The translations under genes and the position numbers were made by a program. From Calliphora vicina (lineage: Eukaryota > Arthropoda > Insecta > Diptera > Calliphoridae): a stretch of 64,000 nucleotides of DNA. The notes beneath the pieces were generated by a model that saw only the letters and a list, made by a program, of their open reading frames with translations, had not been told where the DNA came from and did not search any database. This document shows positions 23,337 to 36,560 of this stretch, piece by piece (position 1 is the stretch's first letter; every line of letters begins with the position of its first letter). Location: NCBI RefSeq assembly GCF_958450345.1, contig NC_088784.1, positions 93,921,947 to 93,985,946 of the forward strand. Reading direction: 5' to 3'.

Positions 23337-25399
23337 TTTTATATGTTTCGTTTTTAATAAATATCTCAAAAGTTTGACGTCCAGGATTTTTTTAAATATT
23401 TTTTCCGAAGTTAGAAGACCTAAATACACAAATCCCCATATGTTTCATTTCATGAACAAAAACCTTGTAAACTAGTGTTATTTTTTCAAGTATTTTTTTC
23501 AGTGATCATTTCGACTGAAATAACTTTTGAAAATTAATGATTTAGAAAATATGATATCTGACATATTTTTAAAATCATACGTGATTAAAAAAATAATAAT
23601 TTGTTGAACAAAGTTTAAGTTTTGGCAGGAATAGTTTGTATAAGTTTTTTTTTACTAATTCTTTATTAAATATGGTAGTCATTATGAGGTATATTAATCA
23701 GTAATGTCTTGTCATTACCAAGTTTTTGGCTGGATACCTGATTTTTCTATTTTCATTTGGTATGTTCAAGTATTTTGTTATATTGTAATTATGTGCTGCC
23801 ATGTGCTCAAAGTATGACAAATAACCAAAATGAATCAAAAGAATGTTGAAAATATATGCCTTGTTTTATAAATAAAATAAATTATATATAATATATTTAT
23901 ATATACACATAAAAATAATAAAATAAAACCAACCACCAAGTGCTAAATTTTTGCATAAAAATTTAAATATAATAAAAAATAATTTTAAACCAAACAAATA
24001 TAAATTAATATAACTGATTTTATTAATAATGACATTATAAATATGTATGTCATATAAAATAAAATGATAATTTTGACCTTGTTAAATAAATAAATAATAA
24101 TAACAAAACTACAAACAACACATCATTAAAATGTCATTTAAAATACAACCAAAAATATAAAAAAAAAAAATAATAAATCATTGTAACGGTTTTATGAACT
24201 TGTTACTTTAAATAAAAATATTAATAAAATTATTTCAATCGTTTTTTCAAGCTCAAAGCCGTTAAGCCGTTAAATAATTTTTAAAAAAATATAAGAAGTT
24301 TTAATAAAATATAGTTTTTTGTTGAATTTCTTCAAAATTAAAATAAATTATTCTAAAATATTTAAAGAAAAAGTTAAATTTTTTTCTAAAATAACCGCTA
24401 AACGTTCTACAGCCGTTGTGATTGTTTATTACAATTATTCTTTGTTACGATACAAAAGAATTTCAGCGATTTTCTGCCGAATTTAAAACACCACATTACT
24501 TCTACAGGATTCCTTAAGTTACCTTCGTAATAAAGCTGTTGCTCCGTTATCTTTCTCTCTCTCTCGCTCTTGCACACACTCATTAAATTGCACTTGAAGT
24601 TGTTTGTTGTTTACGCCATTGTTTGTAACATAAACAAACCAACAAACAAACAATAACAAAACCGGAAATACACGTATTTTCTCTCACACTCTTTATCATA
24701 AATTACAAACTTGCATTGATTGTAAAGAGTGGCTGCATACGTGTGTGTTTGTTTGTGTGATTGCTAAAATACCACTAACATTATTACAACAACTAGCACT
24801 GCATTAAACTACTGAGTGTTTTTTTAAAAAAGAGGTGTGTATGAATTAAATTTGTTTGTTTTATTTATTAAAAAAAAATGGAATTTTACTCTTTTCCCCA
24901 CCCTCCCCCTGTGTTTTCTTTTTTTGTTTTTCATTAAATCTTTTAAAAATACGTGTTAATGTATGTATTTTCTTATTAAGCGTGGAGATTTTTCTTAAAC
25001 TTGTAAGTTTTCTTGTAAAAATGTGTTCATTGTAGTTGATTTTTTTTTTGCTGCTTCATTCACAGAACTTGTTTAAATGTTTTTGCAATTCAGTGGTAAA
25101 ATTGCATTTAACAGTTTTACTACACACTTTTTGTAAGCTGCAAGCAAATGAATGGGGAGACCAGCTAAGTTGGCTACTGTTAGTGCCACTGTCAGCCCTA
25201 AAAGTTCGACTACCGTTCTCTTTGAATTTTTTCTAACGAAATAACTACAATTACACAAGGCAACAAAATAGAAAACATTTTAAAGGCTTTATAAGCCACT
25301 ACACAATTTTGATGTATTATGGTTCCAGTAGTACGAATATAGCTAAATTTTGAATTTTTTTTAAAAAAAATTTTAAGTAAAATTATACATTTTTTCAGA
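23337..25399. other. Intronic DNA with a CT/GAGA tract
   Basis: No gene seen. Runs of A and T dominate. At about 24553-24580 a CT repeat (CTTTCTCTCTCTCTCGCTCTTG) sits in a less AT-rich stretch, 24480-24800, that shares no repeat with the rest of the window; a regulatory element is possible but unproven. Confidence 0.4.
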
Positions 25400-27565
25400 T
25401 GTTTCTCCACATAATTAATGATAAATCAAAAACCGTCAATTTGATATTATTAAAGTAAACTTAGAAAATTTAAGATTTACATAGCCTTTAATCGGCTTAT
25501 ATATTGCTTTTCAATCGGCTTAGTAGTTTCAGAGTTATAATAACAAATTGAAGCAAAAAATATTTTTTTTACATGAAAATAGCAAATTTTTTGTTTTAAA
25601 AAAATCATGAAAAATCGAAAAATTCAGAAACTGTTCAGATTTATTACTTTATCGTAAAGCCACTTGTAATAGAAACAAAACGAGATATAGATCATAAAAA
25701 TCGATTAATTCCTTACGAAGTTATTCACAATTAAGTGAATTCGCTCATTTTCACAAAATTTTAGTTTTTTGTTAGATATACATAAAATTGAGTAGTTAAT
25801 ATTCTTCTTTCGATTGATTCAATTTTGAAAACATTTTCCGCATGCAATGTACAACTTTTCATAAATATATTGTGTTTCAATCCACTCAGTAGTTTCGGAG
25901 TTATAATAACAAATTGAAGCAAAAAATATATTTTTTACATGAAAATATGAAATTTTTTTGTTTTAAAAAAATCATGAAAAATCGAAAACGACAGAAATTG
26001 TTCAGATTTATTACATTATAGCAAAGCCACAGGTAATAGAAACAAAATGAGATATTGATCATAAAAATTTGTGGATTTCTTTCGAATTTATTCACAATTA
26101 AGTGAATTCGCTCATTTTTACAAAAATTTTAGTTTTCTGTTTGATATACATACAATTGAGTAGTTAATATTCTTCTTTCGATTAATTGAATTTTGAAAAC
26201 ATTTTCCCCATGCTATATACAAATCTTCATATATATATTGCGTTTCAATCGGCTCAGTGGTTTCGGAGTAATAATAATAAATTGAAGCAAAAAATATATT
26301 TTTTACATGAAAATATGAAATTTTTTTGTTTTAAAAAAATCATGAAAAATGGAAAACGACAGATTTATTACATTATAGCAAAGCCACATGTAATAGGAAG
26401 AAAATAACATATCGTCCATAAATATCTATTAATGCCTTACGAACTTATTCATAATTAAGTGAATTCGCTCATTTTCACAAAATTTTAGTTTTTTGTTTGA
26501 TATACATACAATTGAGTAGTTAATGTTCTTCTTTCGATTGATTAAATTTTGAAAACATTTTCCCCATGCTATGTAGAAATTTTCACATATATATTGAATT
26601 TCAATCGGCCCAGCAGTTTCGGAGTTATAATAACAAATTTAAGCAAAAAATATATTTTTTACGTGAAAATATAATTTTTTTTTTGTTTTAAAAAAATCAT
26701 GAAAAATCAAAAATTCAGAAACTGTTCAGATTTATTACTTTATCGTAAAGCCACTTGTAATAGAAACAAAACGAGATATAGATCATAAAAATCGATTAAT
26801 TCCTTACGAAGTTATTCACAATTAAGTGAATTCGCTCATTTTCACAAAATTTTAGTTTTTTGTTAGATATACATAAAATTGAGTAGTTAATATTCTTCTT
26901 TCGATTGATTCAATTTTGAAAACATTTTCCGCATGCAATGTACAACTTTTCATATATATATTGTGTTTCAATCCACTCAGTAGTTTCGGAGTTATAATAA
27001 CAAATTGAAGCAAAAAATATATTTTTTACATGAAAATATGAAATTTTTTTGTTTTAAAAAAATCATGAAAAATCGAAAACGACAGAAATTGTTCAGATTT
27101 ATTACATTATAGCAAAGCCACAGGTAATAGAAACAAAATGAGATATTAAAAAAATCTATGGATTTTTTTCGCATTTATTCACAATTAAGTGAATTCGCTT
27201 ATTTTCACAAAATTTTAGTTTTTTGTTTGATATACATACAATTGAGTAGTTAATGTTCTTCTTTCGATTGATTAAATTTTGAAAACATTTTCCCCATGCT
27301 ATGTACAAATTTTCGCATACATATTGCCTTTCAATCGGCTCAGTAGTTTCGGAGTTATAATAACAACTTGAAGCAAAAAATATATTCTTTACGTGAAAAT
27401 AGCAAATTTTTTTGTTTTAAAAAATTCATGAAAAATCGAAAACGGCAGAAATTGTTTAGATTTATTGCTTTATCTCAAAGCCACATATAATAGGAACAAA
27501 ATGAGATACTGATCATAAAAATCGATGGATTATTTTCGAATTTATGTACAATTGACTGAATTCAC
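25400..27565. repeat. Tandem array, ~365-bp unit, six units with a three-unit higher-order period
   Basis: The landmark AGTAGTTTCGGAGTTATAAT recurs at about 25521, 25887, 26256, 26611, 26979 and 27341 (spacings 355-369). Unit 1 is nearly the same as unit 4 and unit 2 as unit 5 (shared CTTACGAAGTTATTCACAAT, CCGCATGCAATGTACAACTT), giving a period near 1.09 kb. Minus-strand frames at 25901-26095 and 26992-27174 are identical shadows of this. The unit shares blocks with the hAT-type element at 15546-16822. Confidence 0.85.
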
Positions 27566-28554
27566 TCATTTGTGCGCTTAGCTTAGTAAACCTTAACTTC
27601 TGGTCACCCCATAGCATCATCATGTGAGTAACCACGGCAAAAATGTTCAAATCGTTTCCATTTTTTTTCCAAGAAAATACCGTTGTCTAGCACAGAAAAT
27701 ATTGTGGTTACAAAAAACACTTCACAAAATATGCAATAATAGTGTAGGCATTTGCAGTATTTGCAACACATCAATTGTATGTAGCATATCGTATTGTAAG
27801 TAACTGTTTTGCATTTCTATGACCAAAGTGTAACAATTATTTTTTTTTGATCTGTTTGTGAACGCACATTTTGAAATGCATATTTATGATTTATTTGTTT
27901 GGCGTTATTTCTACTTATTTTTATTTTATGTTTATGTTCGTAATGACCTTAATACATAAATACCAAAAGAAATATGTGGCAAGAAATTGTAAATGAAGTT
28001 GAATTTAGATGAAGTTGTACATGGTTATAAACATAAGCAATGAACTTTGATAGAATTTAGATTACTAGCAACAAGTGTGCTATTTAGAATATGGGAATAT
28101 GGGAAAAAAGTTGTAAATTGTTAATAGATAAGAAAATCAACATATGGTTGAGTTGATTGCAAAAAGGCCAAGGAAGATACAAAAAATTATTCTTTTGTAT
28201 GAAAGACATAGAAATTTAGCTATGCCGCCAAGTTCAAATGCTGAAAATTTAAGCAAAATTGGATAACGTTTGGGGAGGTTGCACATTTTATTTGAAGTTT
28301 CGAGATTTGGATTATCAAAAAATTTAAACAAATTTAATAAAGAAAAACATTTCAATTAGATGTTTAAATAGAATATAAATTTGACATCAATAACCCATTA
28401 GGATTAAATGTTAGCGTGGGGACCGATTTTAAATTGCCTGATTTTGAGAAAATTTTGGGTTTTGGTCGCAAATTTGTTAATATTATTTTTTAAAAATAAA
28501 TTTCTTAGCCTGTTTTATAATATTCTTGATTCTTTATTTGCGTTGGGTTTATTT
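27566..28554. other. Intronic DNA, no gene seen
   Basis: AT-rich. Short frames only, none with recognisable motifs. Confidence 0.45.
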
Positions 28555-29135
28555 GGGTTTAAAAAAATATTTTTCCCGATTTTGACAAATTGTAGATCCA
28601 ACATTATGGTCTTATGCACGTTAAAGTGATTTTCGGAAGCGGGTCTATATGGGAGCTATGACTAATTATGGACCGATCGTAACAAAATTTGGTGACATGA
28701 ATTTTGTATATATAAAATTTATTTGGAGCGCAATTTGTGGAGATACATTTATAAATTAAACATTTATGACCGATAAAGTCCAATTTAGGAAGGGCATTTG
28801 TATGGGGGCTAGGTGAAATAATGCACCAATTTCAGCCAGTTTCAATAGGCTTCGTCCTTGGGCCGAAAAACTAATATGTACCAAATTTGATCGAAATATC
28901 TTCAAAATTGCGACCTGTACTCTGCGCACAAGGTTTACATGAACAGCCAGACGGACGGACATCGTTTAATCGACTCAGAGTGTGATTCTAAGTCGATCGG
29001 TATACTTTAAGATGGGTGTTAGACTAATATTTTTGGGCGTTACAAACATCTGCACAAACGCATTATACCCTCCTCACTATGTGTAGGTTATAAATAGGTC
29101 AAAAATCGAGGTTGTCCTGGTTTTTTCGTCTGAAC
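28555..29135 (-). repeat. DINE-like A-in-B composite, second copy (truncated)
   Basis: Family-B pieces (28555-28612 and 29094-29135, reverse) flank a family-A piece (28617-29093). The A/B junction at 29085-29100, read in reverse (GACCTATTTATAaCCTACAC), is the same as at 11440-11460. Confidence 0.75.
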
Positions 29136-30022
29136 TATAAATCGGGTGAGGCTAAACTTCCCAACCACTTCATTGTAAATACTTTTTAACAGGTATTGCA
29201 ACATGTAGCCGAACGTTGTCATGATCGAATATTACGGTTTTATGTCTGGTCACATATTCAGGGCATTTATCGGCCAATGATCGCTTTAAACGAATCAGTT
29301 GCGTTCAATAAAGTTTCCCTATATTTGCTCCCACAAAATACAGAGAATTACCTTAACGCCATGGATATTTGGCTTTGGTATCGATTCGGCTGGTTGACCG
29401 GGCTTCACATACGATCTGTTACTCTTCGGTTTATCATAATGGATTAATTTTTCATCCAAAGTAAAGATTCGGTGCAACAAAGATTTTCTTTTATAGTGAT
29501 CAAGCATCATTTCGATCATACAAAATTGTCTTTCAAGTTTTCTCGGCTTCAATTCGAATGTTCCCCAATTTTCCTGCTTTAAGATGAATCTTGCTGCTTG
29601 CTAACATTTTGAAATTGCTGACAGAGTAGCTCACACTGATTTTTCAAGCTATTGCTGAGAGTTTTACAACAATCTTCATGGAGTAATGCTTCCAATTCTT
29701 GGTCTTCAAACTTTTTTTTGGCTGGCCTGTCTGATATTTGTCTTCCTTCTCAAAATCACCACTTCTGACCGAATAAACCATCTCCCTAATGTTGACCATA
29801 AGCTTTCGTGAGCAATCGGTGTGTTTCAGTGGCACTTTTTTCATATTAAAGAAGTAACGCAAAACTTCCTTTGTTGTTGTTTCCATTAAAATGTTCAACA
29901 ACCAAGTGAGAATAATGACAAATATTTACTCTTCAAAATGACATATAAGTTATTAAAAACAAAAACCGTGTTCAAAAGATGTGCCATCTATTTTAAATCC
30001 CGCAGTTTTAAGTCATGCATTC
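29136..30022 (-). pseudogene. mariner (DD34D) transposase remnant 3
   Basis: The leftward reading contains an HTH region (KSLKTKNWKHYSMKIVVK at about 29690), FTLDEKLIHYDKPKSNRSYV around 29430, and the area for the second Asp motif is decayed. Stops and at least two frame changes are present. The right terminal repeat TAAATCCCGCAGTTTTAAGT is intact near 30010. The left side begins abruptly next to family-B DNA at 29135, without a terminal repeat. Confidence 0.8.
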
Positions 30023-31210
30023 AATATAATGGTCCAGGATATACTACATATGGGGGATTTCATGTCAAGTGAACCAACTTCTGTAATCAATGTGTTCCGA
30101 GCGGGAGGAAATTTGCACAAAGGTTAGTTCAATTGGATAACAATTAAGATACAATTTTTCAACAAGATCGGTTCAGTACTCTCTGAGTTAGAGGGGGTAA
30201 CATTTTTTACATTTTAGCCAAACAGGTGTTTTTTCGCATCCATCTAACTTAGTACCTATTGTTCTTAGAAAAATGTGTCCCAAATAGTTTGGATAACTAT
30301 TTCTTCAATCTTTCGAAAAAAATTTAAAAAAACTAAAAAAATTTTGAAATTTGTTTTCCAAATCAAAAATTTTTTTTAAATTTTTTTCAAAATGGACCCT
30401 ATTTTTTTTGCTCAAAAGAAAGCTTAGATATTTTCCTTGAAGGCCTTTATGATCGCTTAGTGGGATGGCAGTTGGTTATCTATCAAAATAAATGTTTTGT
30501 AACTCAAAACATACAATAAATGACAGATATGTACCCTTCAAAATGTCATATAATTTATTAAAAACAAAAACCAAATTCAAAAGATGTGCCATCTATTGTA
30601 AATCCCACAGTTTTAAGTCATAAACCCAATATAATGATCCAAGATATACAAATGTCAATTTAACCAACTTTTGATTTTTCAAGAAGATCGGTCGAGATGT
30701 CTCTAAGCTAGAGGGGGAAATTTTGGCGAAACAGGTGTTTTTTCTCATCCCTGTATCTTATTACCTATTGTTCTTTGCAAAATGTGCTCGAAATATTTTG
30801 GATAGTTATTTCTTCAATCTTTCGAAAAAAAAATTAAAAAATTTTGAAATTTTTTTTTCTAAAATCAAAATTTTTTTTGACTTTTTTTAAAATGGACCCT
30901 ATTTTTTTTTTGCTCAAAAGAAAGCTTAGGTTTTTTCCTTGAAGACCTTTTTGGTCGCTTAGTGGGATGCGAGTTGGTTATCTATCAAAATAAATGTTTT
31001 GTAACTCAAAACATACAATTTTTGAAATTTTTTCCGAAATCAAAAACTTTTTTTTTTTTTGTTTTTCAAAATGGAACCTATTTTTTTTTGCTCAAAAGAT
31101 AGCTTAGGTCTTTAACTTGAAGAATTTTTTGGTCGCTTAGTGGGATGCGAGTGGGATATCTATCAAAATAAATGTTTTGTGTCTCAAGACATACAATTTT
31201 TTGACTTCTT
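29930..31210. repeat. Tandem duplications carrying a mariner end
   Basis: The block from TTATTAAAAACAAAAACC through GATGTGCCATCTATT to TATCAAAATAAATGTTTTGT is present twice (about 29945 and 30545). A shorter piece (CTCAAAAGA(A/T)AGCTTAG...TTTTGT) occurs three times (30411, 30912, 31090). The mariner terminal region is therefore part of the duplicated unit. The sequence CATGTCAAGTGAACC also occurs at 52289. Confidence 0.65.
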
Positions 31211-33365
31211 TTTGCAAAATCTAATGGCGTTTTCTTTTCTGACATAAATGATGTTCTTTTCTAAAAAAAAATTTAGTTTGGTAAGGGCATAACGTGTTCT
31301 TTTCAAATAATGTTGCCCTAAAACCCCGAAGATAAGCTACATGTTTCACCCTCATTTTTATCAAAGGGTTGGAAATGCAGCACTTTTTAAACAGAAAAAT
31401 GCATAAATGGTAATGGTTTTTGTTCTATTGTGATCGTTAAAAATGTAAAACATTGTGAGGGTATGGCTAATCTTTAATAAATGGTACAAAATATGTTGGC
31501 AACATTTTGTGTCAGAAAAGAAAACGCCATAACTTTTCAAAATGTGCCCTTTTTTAGTTTTCTTTTTGCTCAAATAAAAGCGTCTATTCCTTTAAAAGAT
31601 TGTTAATCGCTTAAAAATCAATGAGTTTTTTAAAAGCAACTTTTTTCTACAAATATTTGAAACTGTGGTCTTCACAGTACAGGGCATATCACATTGTAAT
31701 GTTGTATTAAATGAATTTTCTGTTTTAGATAAATTTCAACGAGTTACGCTTACATCAGTGCTGTGATCATTTGAATATTTTATTGCTTTCGACATATGGT
31801 TCGGTGGCTATGAGTGCCGACCACTGCTTTAAAACCACCTCTAATTAAATTCAAACAAAAATTTTAATTTCAAGCCTATAAAATTTCTGTTATCGCCACT
31901 AGCTCAAACACTATAAATGAAGATCTAAGTGAATGTTGAATTAGTTTGTGAACAAAACTAAAAAAAAACACCCATTCACATAATTACATGTCTCTACAAT
32001 TATGGCCATTATAAAATGATGTGTTTATTTGAAAATATAAGAAAATAAATCAAATAAATGAATGAATGTAATAACAGCAAAAAAAACTTTAAGAGTTAAC
32101 AACACTTTTCCTTTTTTTGTTTGTAATTTGTCTGCAGCTTTTTATCAAACAATTTTACTTTTTCTTTAAGCAATTATTAGCGTTTTTTAATGGTGGATTT
32201 CAAAGATTGCAAGTTATTGACTGACACTTGTTGAAAACTAAAAAGACAACAACAAATTTAATAAGCAATTATTTATGCGATGTTTTTTTTACCGGGATCT
32301 AGCCAGTAATTTTAAGTATATTTTTATTGACATCAAACTATTGTATGTTTTGTTAAAAAGACATAATAGAAAAAAAAGTTATTTAAAAAGATATTATATT
32401 TTAGAAAGTGGAAAATAGTAATTTTTTTTATAAAAAAGTAAATTTTTTAATTATAAAAGATTGAATGGGAAAGAAATCTAACAAAAAAAGTAAATAGTTA
32501 AGAAATTTCTCGACAAAAATTTGCTACAAATTCTGCAAATTCATATTTTAAAACATTAAGTTATGGATTTTAAAATATAGATAAAATACTATCTTCTTGT
32601 AGCAAGATTTATAAACACAAAATTTTGTTTATGTTCAAGTAATTTCAACTCTTCCACCAATTATTCATTTCTACACATTTAATTACACATTACATTATCA
32701 GCAAGTGTTTTCCAGTTATTTTATTTTCAAAAAAAAAATCTTTAAATTTAACCAGTTTATAGGCAACGCCTTTTGGCAACAAGTGATCTACTTCTCCACT
32801 TAAATTTTGAACAAAAAAATTTATAATTTAATGATGATCTCTTATGTCATACAATAAAATGTTTAAATTTTATTTTCATTTCGTTGTTTAATCACAAAAA
32901 CCTTTAACCGCATTTATTTAAGCCATGTTAACTGATCATACAGACAACAATGAGCCACAAAACAAAAGATGTATTTTGTTGATAAAAAACCGCCACAACA
33001 ATGAACAAAATAAAACAAATTTATATTAAAAAAATGAAATCATAATAACAATAGTGCATGACAAAATCAAAAAAAAAACACTTTCTTCTCTTGTTTTCAT
33101 TTTTTTTACATATAAAAAAAAAATATTGTTGTTATCAGCAACAAAAAAAAATCTGTTTTAAGTTAAATAAGTTTTTAGTTGATGATTCCAAATAAGTAAG
33201 AGTTTTGAGTTTCATTTAGGTGAATAAAAATTACTCTATATTACACAAATCTGTTTTAAGTTAATCATTGTGATAACGAAAATTCGATCTTAAACACATG
33301 ATAATATAATAAATGATATTTTCACTACAAGTCACCAGTTTGTAACATTAATAAATTCATCGTCA
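31211..33365. other. Intronic DNA, no gene seen
   Basis: AT-rich and mostly structureless. A short motif GTGGCTATGAGTGCCGACCACTG (about 31806) recurs near 45735 and may be a small dispersed repeat end. Confidence 0.45.
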
Positions 33366-33635
33366 AATATCGAGAAGTCGGGCATGATCGACCATACGAC
33401 TCCCTACATCTGCTACGAGTATATGGAAGAAGTATTTGAAGTTTTGGATCGATCCTTGCAAAATTTATCGGTGCAGTACATGGGGCAATTTATACATCTT
33501 TATTCATGGTCTGTGATCTGTTCCTTGACCACAAGCTTTACAGGGACATACAGACGGCACGACGGACATCCTTAAATTGTCCCTGAAAAAGGTACATATA
33601 CTGTGAGAGGGTTATTGATATATTTGGGGTATTTT
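33366..33635 (+). repeat. DINE-like dispersed element H
   Basis: It contains a hairpin-like GTCGGGCATGATCGACCAT, then CGACTCCCTACAT, and the core CAGACGGCACGACGGACATC. This is the layout of families A and B with different sequence. Single copy in the window. Confidence 0.5.
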
Positions 33636-33734
33636 TGGGGTGAAAACCATCATCACAAATGATAATATCACAGCAGTTAAGCAAGTAGTCAAAGTATCCC
33701 TTACAATAATTGTCATTAATGCCTTAGTTGACTC

Positions 33735-34310
33735 CATCTGCTCGGCCACATATGTGTTCTTTGTAGTGCAGAGTAAATTCAATTGGTTACTTTATATATC
33801 CCAGATAATCTAGCTTGAAGACAATTGTCACTCAAGTGTCTCTAAGTAATCTAGAGTGTAGTCACTTTAAATTTTTTGTGAGAAATTCGTTCAAACTGTT
33901 TTTATACAAAATTGCGTTGATATAATTCTTATACAGTTTGTTTTCTTTTTACTTAAGTATACTGACATCCCATGTAACCTAGCATGAAGTCAATTGTCAT
34001 TAAAGTGCTTCTAAGTAATCTAGAGTGTAGTCACTTTAAACGTTTACTTTTAACAGCTCTTTAAAAAGTAATTATTTTACCCAACAGAAGTAATATACAT
34101 ATTGGAGAGTTGTCAGAGGAGTTGTCTATTAGATGTCTTTTTAACTGATAATTTGAGGTCAATTAGCTTACACGCGTACATATTAAAATATGATATGAGT
34201 AACCGGACTGTGAATCCAATGCATTGATTACTTTGGAACAGCTTTTAGACAGACTAATTGTAATCGAAAAGGGTCAATTGACGCCCTGCCTAGGACATGC
34301 ACGTGTTTAA
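33735..34310. repeat. Dispersed repeat G, copy 2
   Basis: Homologous to 19991-20440. The block CTAAGTAATCTAGAGTGTAG appears twice (about 33842 and 34012), and TTGATTACTTTGGA(C/A)CAGC is shared. Confidence 0.6.
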
Positions 34311-34703
34311 AATAACTCGTCTCGTAGCTAGTTATGCATCGTATCCTAGAACTGCTTAGATTCTACTCATTATAATAGCGTAGGATATAATTGCTGTAAG
34401 AGCAAAATTATAAACACAGCTTAAGATTATTATATTCAACTTGGCCATAGCTGATCGAAATACAATATAGCTAAAAAAAAAGTCGCGAATTGCTATTTTG
34501 TATTCGATGATATCGAAAAACAAAAGGCCAAAGAAACACGATTTACTTTTTCAATCGTACTCATGATTTACTTTTTTTAATTCATAAAATCGAGTCCTCC
34601 CATTCTCTTGCTAAATACTGCAGTTGCGACGAAACAGTTTGCCACAACGATTGACCAACAACTTGATTAGCCAAATACTAGCCGTTATAATATAATAACT
34701 ATT

Positions 34704-35605
34704 GGGTGGGATTTTTAAAATTTTTTGGAAATATTCAAAGTATTGGCAGTTATTAGCTAGAACATTTTCCCATCTTTCTGGCAACCATATTCCGAACCAC
34801 AAGAACTGATCATCTATTAAAGCTAATTTTGGATACTCTGTTCCAAAGTGAAGGGTATTCCAGAGAGAGCGTTCTGCATCGATCAAGACAAATGGCAGTC
34901 GCACGGTCTGGACTATAAAGCGGGTGAGGCAAAACTTCCCAACCACTTCATTCTAAATACTTTGTAACAGGTATTGCAACTTGATGCCGAAAGTTGTCAG
35001 GATAGAATATTACGGTTTCATATCTAGCCGCATATTCTCAGCGTTTTTCGGACAATACTCAAATTCTGGCCAGATTTCAGCAGCTCATAATATATAGGAC
35101 ACTTTTGTTCCCACCAAATACAGAGAATTCCGCCTGTGCCATGGATATTTAGCTTTTGTGTCGATGCGGCTGATTGGTTGGGTTTCATATACGATCTCTT
35201 ACCCTTCGGGTTATCGTAATGGATCCAGTTTTCATTGCAAGTCATGATTATTTGCAAATTTGATTTCTTTTATAGCGTTGAAGTAGACATACAAAATCGT
35301 CTTTCAAGGTCTCTCAGCTTCCATTCATATGGTATCCAATTTCCCTGCTTTTGGATGAATCCTGCTGCTAGCAAACATTTTGAAATTGCTGCCTGAGTAG
35401 CTCCCGATGATTGTGCAAGCTCTTGTCGAGTTTTAAAACAATCTCCATGAAGTAATGTCTCCAATTCTTGATCTTCAAACTTTTTTGGCCGGCCTGGACG
35501 ATCTTTGCTTTCCGTGTCTAAATCACCACTTCTGAACCGAACAAACCATTTCTCGCAAGTTGAAAACGATGGCACTTTTTTCAAATTGAAGAAGTAAAGA
35601 AAAAC
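34704..35605 (-). pseudogene. mariner (DD34D) transposase remnant 4
   Basis: The left terminal region GTGGGATTTTTAAAATTTT is near 34704. Reading leftward, 35605-35270 gives an HTH domain in one frame (KVPSFSTCEKWFVRFRSGDL, then RPGRPKKFEDQELETLLHGD). 35257-35024 gives TCNENWIHYDNPKGKRSYMK (DEKW altered to NENW, so the first catalytic Asp position is affected). The region after 35024 is decayed. The coding 5' end is truncated near 35605 where a non-LTR fragment starts. It is the best preserved N-terminal half of this family in the window. Confidence 0.82.
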
Positions 35606-35612
35606 TTCCATA

Positions 35613-36560
35613 GAAGATCATGTTTAGGTCCTCAAAAAGTCCTTCACATGTCGGAAAAGGCTTTGATGCCGAAACAATCCGACACACGAATAAACCAATC
35701 CATGTTCCTAATAACCACCCTCGATATATCCGCGAAACCTTGCATCAAATGACTACCCATTATGGTAGTCCGGATCCCCGATAGTGCAGGACAAAGACAC
35801 AGGAGGTGTTCAACCGCTTCCTGCTCCTCATTGTCATGATAACTTCTACATAAGTCATTCGAAGGAGTGTTCAGTCTCCTAGCTTGATCAACAATTAAAC
35901 AGTGTCCTGTGAGCACGGCTATCAGAATTCGTGTTACCTATGATGGTCGTAAACAGGACTCGATGTAGAGCAATTAGTCAAAATAGACCATATGAGCTGA
36001 GCATACTTTAAAAATTAGCGCTGTCTGAGTGATTTACAACCGACAAAATGATCAATCTCGTCGACTTGCAGATGTGAGCCTGCTTTGGCGAGTTCATCAG
36101 CAATACTATTGCTGAGTACACCAGAGTGACCCAGAATAACTCCAGGTTAGAATGCCTCGCCATCTCCTTAAGAGATACCCAGCATTCATGTACCAATCTG
36201 GATGTCGAATAGACACCAGGGAGCGATTTAGTAGCAGGTTTACAGTCGGTAAAAATTCGGATATTCACAACAAATAACCAGTAGCACCTCATCCAGCGCA
36301 CCATCCTTTTGATGACTGAAATCTCGGCTGAAACACACCCAGTTCAGAAAAGGGGGAATATAGAAACCCCCATTCACCCCAATCGCAGACTAGGAGCCGT
36401 CTGTATAGATAGCAAATGTGACCCTACCAGAATGGTCGCATGGCCGGTACATCCAGACATCCATGCTCCCGCAATACTGAGCCTAACAGCCGAATTTAGG
36501 GCCAATTGCGTGGCCATGAGATCAGTGCAACATAACAAATAAACCGCGAGATGGAGTGCT
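35613..36560 (-). pseudogene. Non-LTR retrotransposon fragment: RNase H domain and C-terminus
   Basis: Read leftward, the fragment gives an RNase H start (TDGS near 36400), IRIFTDCKPATKSL, HECWVSLKEMARHSNLELFW, then after a frameshift GHSGVLSNSIADELAKAGSH (the conserved His/Asp part of RNase H). It ends with NTPSNDLCRSYHDNEEQEAV and EHLLCLCPAL, a Cys-containing tail typical of insect non-LTR polyproteins of the I/R1/Jockey groups. Everything upstream (endonuclease and reverse transcriptase) is missing. It abuts the mariner remnant. Confidence 0.8.

Noticed and set aside
25901..27174. Two minus-strand frames with the same 48-residue ending
   Set aside because: Their identity comes from the tandem array period; composition is low-complexity Phe/Tyr/Lys.
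25400..27565. A CRISPR-like array
   Set aside because: The repeat unit is ~365 bp with no spacers, in an animal genome.
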